A DNA stretch of 49,945 nt, taken from contig PMIP01000080.1 in assembly GCA_003158295.1 (NCBI GenBank), positions 3,187-53,131 of the forward strand, written 5' to 3'. The notes under the pieces were generated by a model that was not told the DNA's origin, made no database searches, and saw nothing but the letters and a program-made list of their open reading frames with translations. This stretch comes from Chloroflexota bacterium. Its GTDB lineage: Bacteria; Chloroflexota; Limnocylindria; Limnocylindrales; CSP1-4. A program made the translations under genes and the position numbers. This document shows, in pieces, positions 1-8,125 of this stretch. The stretch's first letter is position 1. Every line of letters begins with the position of its first letter.

Positions 1-22
1 TAACCAGCTGAGCTAATCGCCC
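1..22 (-). tRNA. partial tRNA, 5' end only (cut by window edge)
   Basis: On the minus strand the first 22 bases read GGGCGAT-TAGCTCAGC-TGGTTA, which is the acceptor 5' strand, U8/A9, the D-stem AGCTC and the start of the D-loop of a canonical tRNA. The anticodon lies outside the window, so the identity is not readable; this 5' end would suit an Ile- or Met-type tRNA but that is only a guess. Confidence 0.8.
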
Positions 23-121
23 ACCGAACGTGGCGCCTTGCGCGCCGGAGGCCGATTATAGCGATCCGCGGCCCGGCGCCTGCGCCATGCCGCGCCGCTC
101 GACCGGCGGCGCCCGCTCTCC

Positions 122-475
122 TCAGACCTTGACTCCGGGCCACCGCGCCGCGGCCTCCTCGGGCGAGACGCCATCCACAACGATCAGCTTGCGGCGACCC
201 GTCGCGCCCGCGACCATCTGGACCGACGTGCGCGCGACATCCAGCTCGTCGGCCAGGAGGCGAACCAGGGCCGCGTTGGCCGCCCCGTCGACCGCCGGCG
301 CAACAACACGAACCTGCAGCACGCCCTCATCGGAAACACCGTCCACGCGGTCCGCGCCGGCGCGCGGCGTGAGCCGGACGGCGAACCTGACGGAGGCGGG
401 CGAACGATCCGCGGGGTGGAAGCCTGGAGGCATCGCCTGATTATCGCCTCCGCCCCGCCGCTTGCGACCGCCCAC
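122..475 (-). CDS. yggU: YggU/DUF167 family protein
   Basis: This is a small protein of 117 aa with the DUF167 pattern: a strand-rich start (RFAVRLTPRAGADRVDG), then GAANAALVRLLADELDVART and a C-terminal GATGRRKLIVVDG segment. The family's role is not well established. It often sits next to yggS, ftsZ or cell-division genes, as here. The GTG start at 475 is preceded by GGGGAG about nine bases upstream, inside the end of yggS five bases away, so the two genes are probably translated from one message. An internal ATG at 433 would remove 14 residues of low-complexity Gly/Arg and cannot be excluded. It is the last gene of the dcw operon in this window. Confidence 0.85.
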   Translation of the reverse strand: MGGRKRRGGGDNQAMPPGFHPADRSPASVRFAVRLTPRAGADRVDGVSDEGVLQVRVVAPAVDGAANAALVRLLADELDVARTSVQMVAGATGRRKLIVVDGVSPEEAAARWPGVKV

Positions 476-480
476 CCTGT

Positions 481-1293
481 CTATCTCCCCTTGCGGTCCT
501 GCGTGCCGGGACGGGCATCAGGGTCGGGATTCGCATCGAGGCCAGGCCGCTCCCCGAAGAGCGCCCGACCGACGCGAATGACCGTCGCTCCTTCCTCCAC
601 GGCGACCCCATAGTCGTCGGACATGCCCATGGAGAGCCCGCCCCCGAGCGCCGGCATACCCGCCCGCAAGCGCACCGACAGCTCGCGCAAGCGGATGAAG
701 GTGTGGCGCGCCTCCTCGGGCGAATCGACGAGCCGCCCAACCGTCATCAGGCCCAGCAGAGACAGGTTCGGCAAGCTCACGAGCCCCGGTAGTTCCGCAT
801 CGAGCGCCTCCGGGAGAAAGCCCGCCTTCGCGTTGTCTCGATCGACGTTCACCTGCAGGTAGACGCCGAGCATCCCGGAGCGCGCTCCTCCCGCCGGTTC
901 GGCCCCCGGCGCCCCTGGAGTCACGGTCTCGCCCGCCAGACGATCGAGCCTCCGCGCCAGCCCGATCGAGTCGACCGATTGGATCACCTCGAACAGCTCG
1001 ACCGCTCGGCGAGCCTTGTTCGACTGGAGCGGACCGATCAGGTGCCAGTGCGCTCCCGGTACGTGAGGCGCCTTTGACTCGGCCTCCTGAACGCGGTTCT
1101 CGCCCAGCAGGGTCAGGCCGGCCGCCACGGCCGCCCCGAGGCGATCGGCGCCGATGAGCTTGGATACCGCCACGAGCTGAACGCCGGCCGGGTCACGGCC
1201 CGCCCGGCCGCATGCCTCGGCCACGGTCTCCAGGACTCGCGATCGCGCCGCGCGGAATCCGGCGATCGAGCCGGGATCGGGAAGCGTGGCCAA
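481..1293 (-). CDS. yggS: YggS/PROSC family PLP-binding protein
   Basis: This 270-aa protein belongs to the alanine-racemase N-domain fold family that binds pyridoxal phosphate and helps B6 and amino-acid homeostasis, with no known catalytic turnover. The N-terminal part shows LVAVSKLIGAD, in which the lysine is the PLP-binding residue, followed by GENRVQEAESKAP and HWHLIGPLQSNKAR, and near the C-terminus LSMGMSDDYGVAVEEGAT. The best start is TTG at 1293, 12 bases after the ftsZ stop codon. Location directly downstream of ftsZ is a common arrangement in Gram-positive-type dcw clusters. An unusual Gly/Ala/Pro-rich stretch (TPGAPGAEPAGGARSG) lies mid-protein as a loop insertion. Confidence 0.93.
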   Translation of the reverse strand: MATLPDPGSIAGFRAARSRVLETVAEACGRAGRDPAGVQLVAVSKLIGADRLGAAVAAGLTLLGENRVQEAESKAPHVPGAHWHLIGPLQSNKARRAVELFEVIQSVDSIGLARRLDRLAGETVTPGAPGAEPAGGARSGMLGVYLQVNVDRDNAKAGFLPEALDAELPGLVSLPNLSLLGLMTVGRLVDSPEEARHTFIRLRELSVRLRAGMPALGGGLSMGMSDDYGVAVEEGATVIRVGRALFGERPGLDANPDPDARPGTQDRKGR

Positions 1294-1305
1294 AGCGACG
1301 AGGGC

Positions 1306-2586
1306 CTAGTCCCTCTCCTCCAGCGGCGGCCGGCGGAGGAAGCTCGGGATCTCCAGGTCCCTGTCGTCGTACGTCCGGTGTGTCGACTGCATATCCGGCG
1401 TGGGTCGGTGAGTCTGGGTCGACTGGGCCAGCTTGACCGGGACCGGAACCGGCTGGCGCTCTGGGATGCCAACCGGACCGTACGTCTGTACTCTCGTGTG
1501 GGATGGGATCGGATCGCCCGGGCTCTGCCGTGGCCGCTCCAGCTCATGCAGGAAGTCGACGCCGTCGTAGCGCGAGCTGTGGACCTCCACCGGCGTCCGC
1601 AGATCCGCCTCGAGGCGCGACGATTCGCGCTTGTGGCTGGGGTCGAAGCCCGTGGCGATGACGGTGATCATGACCTCGTCCGCCAGATGACCGTCCAGGC
1701 TGGTGCCGAAGATGATGTTCGCCTCCTGGTCCGCCACGGAACGGATCTCGTCCGCGGCCTCGGTCACCTCGAAGAGGCTGAGATTGGACGATCCGGCGAT
1801 GTTGAACAGGATTCCCTGGGCGCCGTTGATGTTGACCTCGAGCAGCGGGCTGGCGATCGCCTGGCGCACGGCATCCAGGGCGCGGTTGTCGCCGCTCGCC
1901 CGGCCGATCCCCATCAACGCCGAGCCGGCATCCTTCATGACGGCCCGCACATCGGCGAAGTCGAGGTTGATGATGCCCGGGACGGTGATGATGTCGCTGA
2001 TCCCCTGGACGCCCTGGCGCAGCACGTCATCGACGTACCGGAAGGCCTCAATGATCGACGTGTTCTTCTGGACCACGTCGCGAAGGCGGTCGTTGGGGAT
2101 GGTGATCAGGGTGTCGACCTTGTCCCTGAGCTCTTCGGCCGCCCTCTCGGCGACCATCTTGCGATGCGCGCCCTCGAAACTGAACGGCTTGGTGACCACG
2201 CCGATGGTCAGCGCACCAAGCTCCTTGGCGATCTCGGCCACGATCGGGGCAGCGCCAGAGCCAGTGCCGCCGCCCAGTCCGGCCGTGATGAAGACCATGT
2301 CCGAATCCCGGAGCGCCTCGGTGATCTTCTCGGAATCCTCCTCGGCCGCCCTCTGGCCGATGGAGGCGTCGCCCCCGGCGCCCAGGCCACGCGTGATCTT
2401 GTCGCCAATGCGAATCTTGTGAGGAGCATCCGACTGAAGGAGCGCCTGCGCGTCCGTGTTGAGGGCGATGAATTCCACCCCCATCATCTCGGCCTGGATC
2501 ATTCGATTGACGGCGTTGCTACCGCCGCCGCCTACGCCGATCACCCGGATCAGCGCAAAGTTCTCGGAATCGGACCGTAGCGGCAT
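1306..2586 (-). CDS. ftsZ: cell division protein FtsZ
   Basis: FtsZ is the tubulin-like GTPase that polymerises into the Z-ring on the inner face of the membrane and recruits the division machinery. Its 426 aa include the nucleotide-binding [13 protein letters not shown] near residue 20, the tubulin signature [14 protein letters not shown] near 105, and the T7 loop [11 protein letters not shown] near 205 that completes the neighbouring GTPase site. After a variable linker comes the conserved C-terminal peptide [10 protein letters not shown] that binds FtsA. The ORF-track version starting at 3027 is too long: ATG at 2586 is preceded by GGAGG seven bases upstream and gives the normal FtsZ N-terminus. 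A 251-bp gap separates it from yjbQ and may hold its own promoter. Confidence 0.98.
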   Translation of the reverse strand: MPLRSDSENFALIRVIGVGGGGSNAVNRMIQAEMMGVEFIALNTDAQALLQSDAPHKIRIGDKITRGLGAGGDASIGQRAAEEDSEKITEALRDSDMVFITAGLGGGTGSGAAPIVAEIAKELGALTIGVVTKPFSFEGAHRKMVAERAAEELRDKVDTLITIPNDRLRDVVQKNTSIIEAFRYVDDVLRQGVQGISDIITVPGIINLDFADVRAVMKDAGSALMGIGRASGDNRALDAVRQAIASPLLEVNINGAQGILFNIAGSSNLSLFEVTEAADEIRSVADQEANIIFGTSLDGHLADEVMITVIATGFDPSHKRESSRLEADLRTPVEVHSSRYDGVDFLHELERPRQSPGDPIPSHTRVQTYGPVGIPERQPVPVPVKLAQSTQTHRPTPDMQSTHRTYDDRDLEIPSFLRRPPLEERD

Positions 2587-2689
2587 TCCTGATCCTCCGG
2601 TGGCTCTCCGGCTGATGTTTGTCGTTCGGTCCGGCCCCCCCGAGATTGGTAGAGCGTTAGCGCGTGACGGGGCTGGCTCGGATGTCGGT

Positions 2690-2695
2690 AGTATA
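2690..2695 (-). promoter_or_regulatory. possible -10 box of an ftsZ-proximal promoter
   Basis: The 251-bp gap between yjbQ and ftsZ contains TATACT on the minus strand, about 100 bases before the ftsZ start. No convincing -35 hexamer is seen 16-18 bases upstream. The gap is long compared with other dcw junctions, so an internal promoter is plausible but weakly supported. Confidence 0.3.
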
Positions 2696-2837
2696 CGCCG
2701 GAACTCCGCAATTGGTGCCGGATATCGCACGCCGAAACGCGGTCTCCGTGAAGGACGTGCGAACGTGCGTTCGAGGTTTGCCGCCGCGAGTGGCCCAAAC
2801 CGGCGATCTTCCCGATTCGCCCGTTCCGGGACCGTTC

Positions 2838-3242
2838 TCAGCCCGGCATGAAGGTCAGCCTGACGGCTCGCGAAGAGTTGTCCGAGTTGGGGTCGAGGAG
2901 GGCGATCGACTGCCACGTGCCCAGGGTCAATCGGCCCGAGACGACCGGCACGGTGAGCGAGGGAGGCGCCACCATCGGCACCAGGTGATCCGCTCCGTGG
3001 CCGGGCGAGCCGTGCCGGTGGACCCACCGATCGTCCCGTGGCAGGAGCCGGTCCAGGACCGCCATCAGGTCCGCTTCGGAGCCTGAACCCAGCTCGACTA
3101 CTACGATCCCCGCGGTGGCATGGGGCACGAAGACGACCAGGAGACCGTCCCCCTGGCCGGCCACGAACTCTTCGCAGGCGGCCGTCAGGTCGAAGAGGCC
3201 GCGACGGCGCCCGGTCTGGATCGACAGTTCGACCGTCTTCAT
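2838..3242 (-). CDS. yjbQ: YjbQ/UPF0047 family protein
   Basis: The 134-aa product matches the compact YjbQ (UPF0047) fold: a start of [20 protein letters not shown], central [13 protein letters not shown], and [20 protein letters not shown] followed by [13 protein letters not shown]. Histidines in HATAG and in the [11 protein letters not shown] segment are the conserved polar residues of the family. Members have been linked to weak thiamine-phosphate synthase activity, but the physiological role is unsettled. The ORF-track start at 3314 would overlap ftsA by 35 bases; the internal ATG at 3242 gives the family N-terminus and a clean 37-base gap. Its position between ftsA and ftsZ is odd, since these two genes are usually adjacent. 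Confidence 0.88.
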   Translation of the reverse strand: MKTVELSIQTGRRRGLFDLTAACEEFVAGQGDGLLVVFVPHATAGIVVVELGSGSEADLMAVLDRLLPRDDRWVHRHGSPGHGADHLVPMVAPPSLTVPVVSGRLTLGTWQSIALLDPNSDNSSRAVRLTFMPG

Positions 3243-3279
3243 CGCGTGGCGCTCTCGTGGCTCCGTGGAATCCGCGCCC

Positions 3280-4512
3280 CTACGGAAGGAGATGACCCAG
3301 GCCGTCTCTGACACGCCCCAGGAGGCCCGAGGCGGGTGCCGACTCGAAGCGAGTGGCCTCGCCGGACTCCAATGCCTTGGCGCCCCAGTAGAGCAGCCCG
3401 ATGGCCGTGCTGTAGGCCGGGTTCATGATGTTGTCCGTCAATCCGCCGATGCCTGTCGGGCCGGCGACGCGGACGGGCATGTCCATGACCTCGCGACCGA
3501 GCGCGGCCGCCCCCGCCAGCTGGGCGGCGCCGCCGGTCAGCACCACGCCGGCCGGGAGTATCCCGTCGCCCGCGGCGCGGATCTCCGCCCGTAGCATCTC
3601 GAACATCTCGCGCATCCTGGCTTCGATGATGCGGGCGATGTCGATGCGGCTTATCGTCCGTCCGGCCGCCTCGCCGAGGATCGAGACGCTGATCAGGTCG
3701 TCGTCGGCGACTGTCGACAGATCGCAGCTGCCATGCTGGATCTTGAGCTCCTCGGCTATCTCGAGGCTGGTCTTGAGGCCGATGGCAAGGTCATTGGTGA
3801 CGTTGTTGCCGCCGACGGGAAGGACGATCGTCTTGAACGGCGAGCCGTCCAGGAAGAGGGCCAGATCTATCGTCCCGGCGCCGATGTCGGCCACGGCAAC
3901 GCCAAGGTCCCGCTCCGTGTCCGAGAGGACGCACTCGGCCGAAGCAAGCGAGGCCGCCACGAGCTCGTCGATCTTGACGTTTGCGGCCTGGACGCACTTG
4001 GCCAGGTTCCGGACCGCGGTCGCGCCGGCGGTCACGATGTGGGTCTCGATCTCGAGGCGGATGGCGCTCATTCCGAGCGGGTCCTTGACCCCTTCCTGGC
4101 CATCGACGATGAAACCGCGAGGCAGCACGTGCAGGACTTCCCGGTTCGAGGGGATCGAGACGGCCCGTGCGACTTCCAGGGCACGGTTGACGTCCTCACG
4201 GTTGACCTCATGCCGGTGGCCGCTCACGGCCACGGCTCCGCGCGAGTTCTGGCTCTCGACGTTCTGTCCGCCCACGCCGACAAAAGCCCGGTCGATCTGA
4301 TACCCGGAGAGCCGCTCCGAGTGGTCGACCGCTCCGGCGATGGATCGGACCGTCTGCTCGATGTTGACCACGACGCCCCGCCGGAGGCCGATGGCGGGCA
4401 CGACCCCCTTGCCGACGATGGTCAGACTGCCTTCTCGGGACACCTCTCCAATGAGAGCGCAGACCTTGCTGGTGCCGACATCGATACCGACGAGCACTGC
4501 TTCGCGTTCCAC
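3280..4512 (-). CDS. ftsA: cell division protein FtsA
   Basis: FtsA is the actin-like ATPase that tethers FtsZ filaments to the membrane and activates septal synthesis. The 410-aa product starts with the phosphate-1 motif VGIDVGTSKVCALIGE, has the phosphate-2 motif VADIGAGTIDLALF near residue 205 and the adenosine motif GVVLTGGAAQLAG near 325. The SHS2-like 1C domain (residues about 85-165) is present. The last 15 residues (GLLGRVRDGLGHLLP) form an amphipathic helix, the membrane-targeting sequence. The start is GTG at 4512 with GGGAG just upstream. It follows ftsQ after a 159-bp gap, in which no gene is visible. Confidence 0.97.
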   Translation of the reverse strand: MEREAVLVGIDVGTSKVCALIGEVSREGSLTIVGKGVVPAIGLRRGVVVNIEQTVRSIAGAVDHSERLSGYQIDRAFVGVGGQNVESQNSRGAVAVSGHRHEVNREDVNRALEVARAVSIPSNREVLHVLPRGFIVDGQEGVKDPLGMSAIRLEIETHIVTAGATAVRNLAKCVQAANVKIDELVAASLASAECVLSDTERDLGVAVADIGAGTIDLALFLDGSPFKTIVLPVGGNNVTNDLAIGLKTSLEIAEELKIQHGSCDLSTVADDDLISVSILGEAAGRTISRIDIARIIEARMREMFEMLRAEIRAAGDGILPAGVVLTGGAAQLAGAAALGREVMDMPVRVAGPTGIGGLTDNIMNPAYSTAIGLLYWGAKALESGEATRFESAPASGLLGRVRDGLGHLLP

Positions 4513-4671
4513 TCGCTCCCGTCCTCGGTTGGGGCCTCAAGGTCGAGGCGTTGCTACGGTTGGCCGGCCGACGGCACCTGTCGAATTCGGACTCATTGTG
4601 AAGGCTAACCGACCAGGGGGAGGCCGGGCAACCCGGCCGCGCAGGCCGCCACGAGACGCGGCGGCGGCAGC

Positions 4672-5838
4672 CTAGCGAAGCGTGACAGTGTCGATGTGAT
4701 TCTCGCTTATGTCGGAGACGAGACGGACCCAGGCAACCTTCGCTTCGCCCCACTGATACAGGGCCTCCCGCAGGTCTCGCACCTGAGTCGGGATGACCGT
4801 CACCTTCCGGACGGTCGGGGCGTAGAAGCCGAACTGGGCCACCCAGCCCGCCGGCCCGGAGCTGAGCGTGAAGCCGTTGTCGTCGTCGAGAACGACCGCC
4901 AGCGCGGGGGCGTTGCTGCCGACGTCGGCCGGCGTCAGGCCGGCGATGCGGTAGCCAGCGTCCAGACTGATCGGGTCGATGAGGCTGCCCAGGCCCAGGC
5001 CCGCGTCGCTCGAGCGGCGATCGAAGACCACGGGCAGAGCGAGCGCGCCGGGACCGGGGCTGGCGTTCGGATCGGCGGTCGGCGCGGGCGCCAGCGACGG
5101 GACCAGCGATGGGTTGGCGGTTGGTGTCGCCGACGGCGGCGGCGTCGGCGTCGGCGTCGCCTTGACCGCCTTGGTGGGCGTGGCCTTGGGGTTCCTCGTC
5201 GGCGTAGGTTTGGGTTTGGGTGTAGGCGTGGGCTTGGGAGTCGGGCTGGGCGTCGGACTGGGGCTCGCCGTGGGAGTTGGGCTTTCGCCGGACGGAGGCG
5301 CTTCCCCTGAGGCGGCCTCCCCCGGGGTCGGACTGGCGACCGGCTCCGTCGGCGCAGGCAGCGGCCCGGCCGACGAGGCGATCGGATTCCCGGCGGGGTC
5401 CACGAGCCCGAAGAGGAGCCCATCCTGATCGACGGCGTAGCGCAGGTCCCCGATGGCCCAGATGATCTTGGGCTCCCGCTCCACCACGGTCACGACAATC
5501 GTGGACGGCAGAATGACCTGGACGCTGGCCGACCTGACGGCCGGCAGCCGAACGAGCTCCTCGGCCGCTCGGTCCGTCTGGATCCTGAACAGGTTGGGCG
5601 TGTCGGCCACGCCGAGGATCGACCCCACGATCTCTTCGCTGGTGAACCTGGCCCCGTGTATCTTCAGAGTCCGGGCGTCGAACGCCGGGGCGGCGCTCAC
5701 GCCCAGCAGACCTGCCGCGCAGGCCAACATGACCATGACGGCCAGCACCTGAACCCATCGCAGGGGCGGCCCGGTCCGCCGGGCACGCGTGCGCCGGACC
5801 TGCGATCCGGAGCGGCGGAGCGGCTGGCCTCGGTTCAT
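4672..5838 (-). CDS. ftsQ: cell division protein FtsQ/DivIB with Pro/Thr-rich insertion
   Basis: FtsQ/DivIB is a bitopic membrane protein that links early and late divisome parts. The 388-aa product has an Arg-rich cytoplasmic start, one membrane helix (about residues 27-50, WVQVLAVMVMLACAAGLLGV), then a POTRA domain (FDARTLKIHGARFTSEEIVGSI...LPAVRSASVQVILPSTIVVTVVEREP) at about 53-122. After YAVDQDGLLF the beta domain is interrupted by roughly 100 residues rich in Pro, Thr, Ser and Lys (SPTPSPTPKPTPTPKPKPT) before it resumes with YRIAGLTPADVG. Such a linker is not a normal part of FtsQ and makes it about 110-130 residues longer than usual. Start ATG at 5838, five bases after the ddl stop. 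Confidence 0.93.
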   Translation of the reverse strand: MNRGQPLRRSGSQVRRTRARRTGPPLRWVQVLAVMVMLACAAGLLGVSAAPAFDARTLKIHGARFTSEEIVGSILGVADTPNLFRIQTDRAAEELVRLPAVRSASVQVILPSTIVVTVVEREPKIIWAIGDLRYAVDQDGLLFGLVDPAGNPIASSAGPLPAPTEPVASPTPGEAASGEAPPSGESPTPTASPSPTPSPTPKPTPTPKPKPTPTRNPKATPTKAVKATPTPTPPPSATPTANPSLVPSLAPAPTADPNASPGPGALALPVVFDRRSSDAGLGLGSLIDPISLDAGYRIAGLTPADVGSNAPALAVVLDDDNGFTLSSGPAGWVAQFGFYAPTVRKVTVIPTQVRDLREALYQWGEAKVAWVRLVSDISENHIDTVTLR

Positions 5839-5843
5839 CGGGC

Positions 5844-6995
5844 TCAGCGGGGCAGGTCGGCCGTGGTCAGCCGCCTCCGGACGCGTCCGGCATGGCGCTG
5901 CTCGGCCAGTTCAACGATCCGCAGGCAGACCGCCCCGAACCCGCCCAGCCCCGCCGCCGCCACCTGCGGGAAGAGGCTGATCGGCGTGAAGCCGGGGACC
6001 GTGTTGATCTCGTTCAGGTACAGCTCGTCGCCGGCCAGCAGGAAGTCGACGCGGGCGAAACCCTCGCACCCGATGGCTCGATACGCTTCGAGCGCCGTCT
6101 GTCGTATCCGCCGGCTCAGGGCGTCGTCGACGTCGGCACGGATCGTCGTCTCCGACACGCCGTCGCTGTACTTGGCGACGTAGTCGTAGAACTCCCGCCC
6201 CGGGAAGACCTCGCCCGGGCCGAAGACATCGAGAGCCTGCGGGTCGTTGCCGAGGACTGCCACCTCGAGCTCTCGCGGGTGGTCGAGATAGCGCTCGACG
6301 ATGACCAGGGAGTCGAAGCGGAGGGCCTCGTCGAGGGATCGACCTCTCTCGGCCGGGGTATGGGCGATCGACATCCCGACCGACGACCCCATCCGCGCCG
6401 GCTTCATCATCAGCCGGCTCTCCCCGCAGCTTTCGGAGAAGGCCTCGAGCCGCTCCAGAGCGCCCGGGCGGTCGACCGCCCAGCGGGCGGCCGTGACTTC
6501 CGTCCAGTCGACCACCTGGAGGCCGAGGCCTCGCACGAGCCGCTTGTAGAGCGCCTTGTCCATCCCCACTGCCGAGGCCGCCACCCCGGCGCCCGCGTAG
6601 GGCAGGTCGTACGCCTCGAACAGAGCCTGGATGGTCCCGTCCTCTCCGAAGGGGCCATGGAGGGCCGGGAAGACGACCGGAAGTGGCTTGCCGCCGGCGA
6701 TCCGTTCGAGGGCCTGGGCCGGGGTTCTGGGACCTTCCGCCCCGAGCGAGCGCGGGTCGTCGAAGGCTCCCGGGCGCGGCCGGCCAGCTGCCGCCGTGGC
6801 CGGCATGGACCACCAACCGTTCAGCAGGTCGATGTACACCCGCTCGACCGACAGCCCGGCATCTGCCAGCGCATCCGCTATGGCCCAGCCCGAGACGACG
6901 GAGACGTCGTGCTCGGCCGAGGGTCCGCCCAGCATCACGACCACGCTCTCCGAGTGGGCACCGGATGCCCTATCCGAACTGTTCCCGCTCGTCAT
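5844..6995 (-). CDS. ddl: D-alanine--D-alanine ligase
   Basis: Ddl joins two D-alanines with ATP to make the dipeptide end of the peptidoglycan stem. The 383-aa ATP-grasp enzyme shows the N-terminal VVMLGGPSAEHDVSVVSG loop, FPALHGPFGEDGTIQALFE, LPYAGAGVAASAVGMDK, the substrate loop KPARMGSSVGMS, and the metal-binding DFLLAGDELYLNEINTVPGFT near the C-terminus. The ORF track extends too far upstream: ATG at 6995 has GGAGG nearby and overlaps the murB stop as ATGA, typical of translational coupling. It lies in the usual dcw slot between murB and ftsQ. Confidence 0.96.
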   Translation of the reverse strand: MTSGNSSDRASGAHSESVVVMLGGPSAEHDVSVVSGWAIADALADAGLSVERVYIDLLNGWWSMPATAAAGRPRPGAFDDPRSLGAEGPRTPAQALERIAGGKPLPVVFPALHGPFGEDGTIQALFEAYDLPYAGAGVAASAVGMDKALYKRLVRGLGLQVVDWTEVTAARWAVDRPGALERLEAFSESCGESRLMMKPARMGSSVGMSIAHTPAERGRSLDEALRFDSLVIVERYLDHPRELEVAVLGNDPQALDVFGPGEVFPGREFYDYVAKYSDGVSETTIRADVDDALSRRIRQTALEAYRAIGCEGFARVDFLLAGDELYLNEINTVPGFTPISLFPQVAAAGLGGFGAVCLRIVELAEQRHAGRVRRRLTTADLPR

Positions 6996-8125
6996 GCCAC
7001 CTCCGGTTGCCAGTCTGACCAATCGCCCATGAATTGGACTTCGTAGACGAGATCCACGCCGAAGCGCTCCGCGACGGCGGTCCGAGCACGTTCCGCCAGG
7101 CGGCGGACGTCGGCCGCGGAGGCCCCGCCGGCGTTGACGATGAAGTTGGCGTGCCTCTCGCTGATCTCGGCGCCGTTGACGCGCGAGCCCTTGAGGCCGC
7201 AAGCGTCGATGAGCCGGCCCGCGGAGTCGCCCGGCGGATTGCGGAAGACGCTTCCGGCGCTCGGCAGGCCGAGCGGCTGGTGCTCGCGTCGCCAGCGGCG
7301 GATTTCGTCGAGCCGACCGCGGATCTCGGCGGGCGTGGCTGGGCTCAGGCGGAAGGTCGCGCTCAGGATCAGCTCCGGCCAGGCCGCGGCGTCGGACGGG
7401 GCCGCGGCGTCGGACGGGGCCGCGGCGCCGGACGGGGCTGCGGCGCCGGCCTGTGTCGCCCCGTCGGAGTCGGTTGCCCGGTGGGAAGCGGAGGCGCTCC
7501 CCTTCCCTGCCCGATGCTTGAACCGGCTGTCTCGATAGGCCAGGGCAAGCGCCGCCGCCGGCTCCACGACCGGGTCACCGTTCGCCCCCAGCACCGTGGC
7601 CGATTCGAGAATCGCGGCTACGTCGGAGCCGTGCGCGCCGGCATTGGCCCAGACCGCCCCGCCGACCGTACCCGGGATCGCGAGGCCGAACTCCAGTCCG
7701 GACAGTCCGGCCCGCTGCGCGAGCGTGGCCGCCCTGGCAAGAGGCAGGCCCGCGTCCGCGATGAGACGCCGATCCTCGATTCGGCAGTCCTCGGCGCGAC
7801 AGAGAACGACCAGCCCACGAATGCCGGCGTCGCTGACGACCAGGTCGCTGCCGCGACCGATGACGAGGTGGAAGATTCCGCGAGCGCGAGCGAGCCGTAC
7901 CAGCCCGACCAGGGCGGGGAGATCGTCGACCAGGACGAGCAGATCCGCGGGACCGCCGACGCGCATGGTCGTATGCCCGGCCATCGGCTCGGCGAGGCGA
8001 GCGTGGACGCCGGCCATGCCGCGGATCTCGGCGGCGAGCAGGGCCCAGGTCGACTCGGCATCCGGACGCGCGGCTCCCGCCCCGGCGACGCCGGACCCGG
8101 CCGTCGTGCCGCGTCGGCGACTCAC
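6992..8125 (-). CDS. murB: UDP-N-acetylenolpyruvoylglucosamine reductase MurB
   Basis: MurB is the FAD- and NADPH-dependent reductase that makes UDP-MurNAc. The 377-aa product carries the FAD-binding segment TTMRVGGPADLLVLVDD, GRGSDLVVSDAGIRGLVV (N replaced by D in the usual GSNLL), GLEFGLAIPGTVGGAVWANAGAHG, and the catalytic serine region LPSAGSVFRNPPGDSAGRLID. The Ser in GSVFRNP and a late Glu are the expected catalytic residues. Around residues 205-250 a low-complexity insertion made of PSDAAA-type hexamers interrupts the fold, encoded by an 18-bp tandem repeat. The N-terminus also carries about 25 residues of low-complexity sequence. It overlaps murG and ddl by four bases each. Confidence 0.95.
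   Translation of the reverse strand: MSRRRGTTAGSGVAGAGAARPDAESTWALLAAEIRGMAGVHARLAEPMAGHTTMRVGGPADLLVLVDDLPALVGLVRLARARGIFHLVIGRGSDLVVSDAGIRGLVVLCRAEDCRIEDRRLIADAGLPLARAATLAQRAGLSGLEFGLAIPGTVGGAVWANAGAHGSDVAAILESATVLGANGDPVVEPAAALALAYRDSRFKHRAGKGSASASHRATDSDGATQAGAAAPSGAAAPSDAAAPSDAAAWPELILSATFRLSPATPAEIRGRLDEIRRWRREHQPLGLPSAGSVFRNPPGDSAGRLIDACGLKGSRVNGAEISERHANFIVNAGGASAADVRRLAERARTAVAERFGVDLVYEVQFMGDWSDWQPEVA
7383..7454. repeat. 18-bp tandem repeat inside murB
   Basis: Units GCCGCGGCGTCGGACGGG follow each other at 7383, 7401 and 7419, the third with one change, and a fourth degenerate unit ends near 7454. On the coding strand they encode repeated PSDAAA/PSGAAA hexapeptides within MurB. The period is a multiple of three, so copy-number change would keep the frame. 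Confidence 0.85.

Noticed and set aside
2587-3027. N-terminal extension of FtsZ in the ORF track
   Set aside because: The extension is low complexity, overlaps yjbQ and lacks homology; ATG 2586 has a GGAGG site and the normal FtsZ start.
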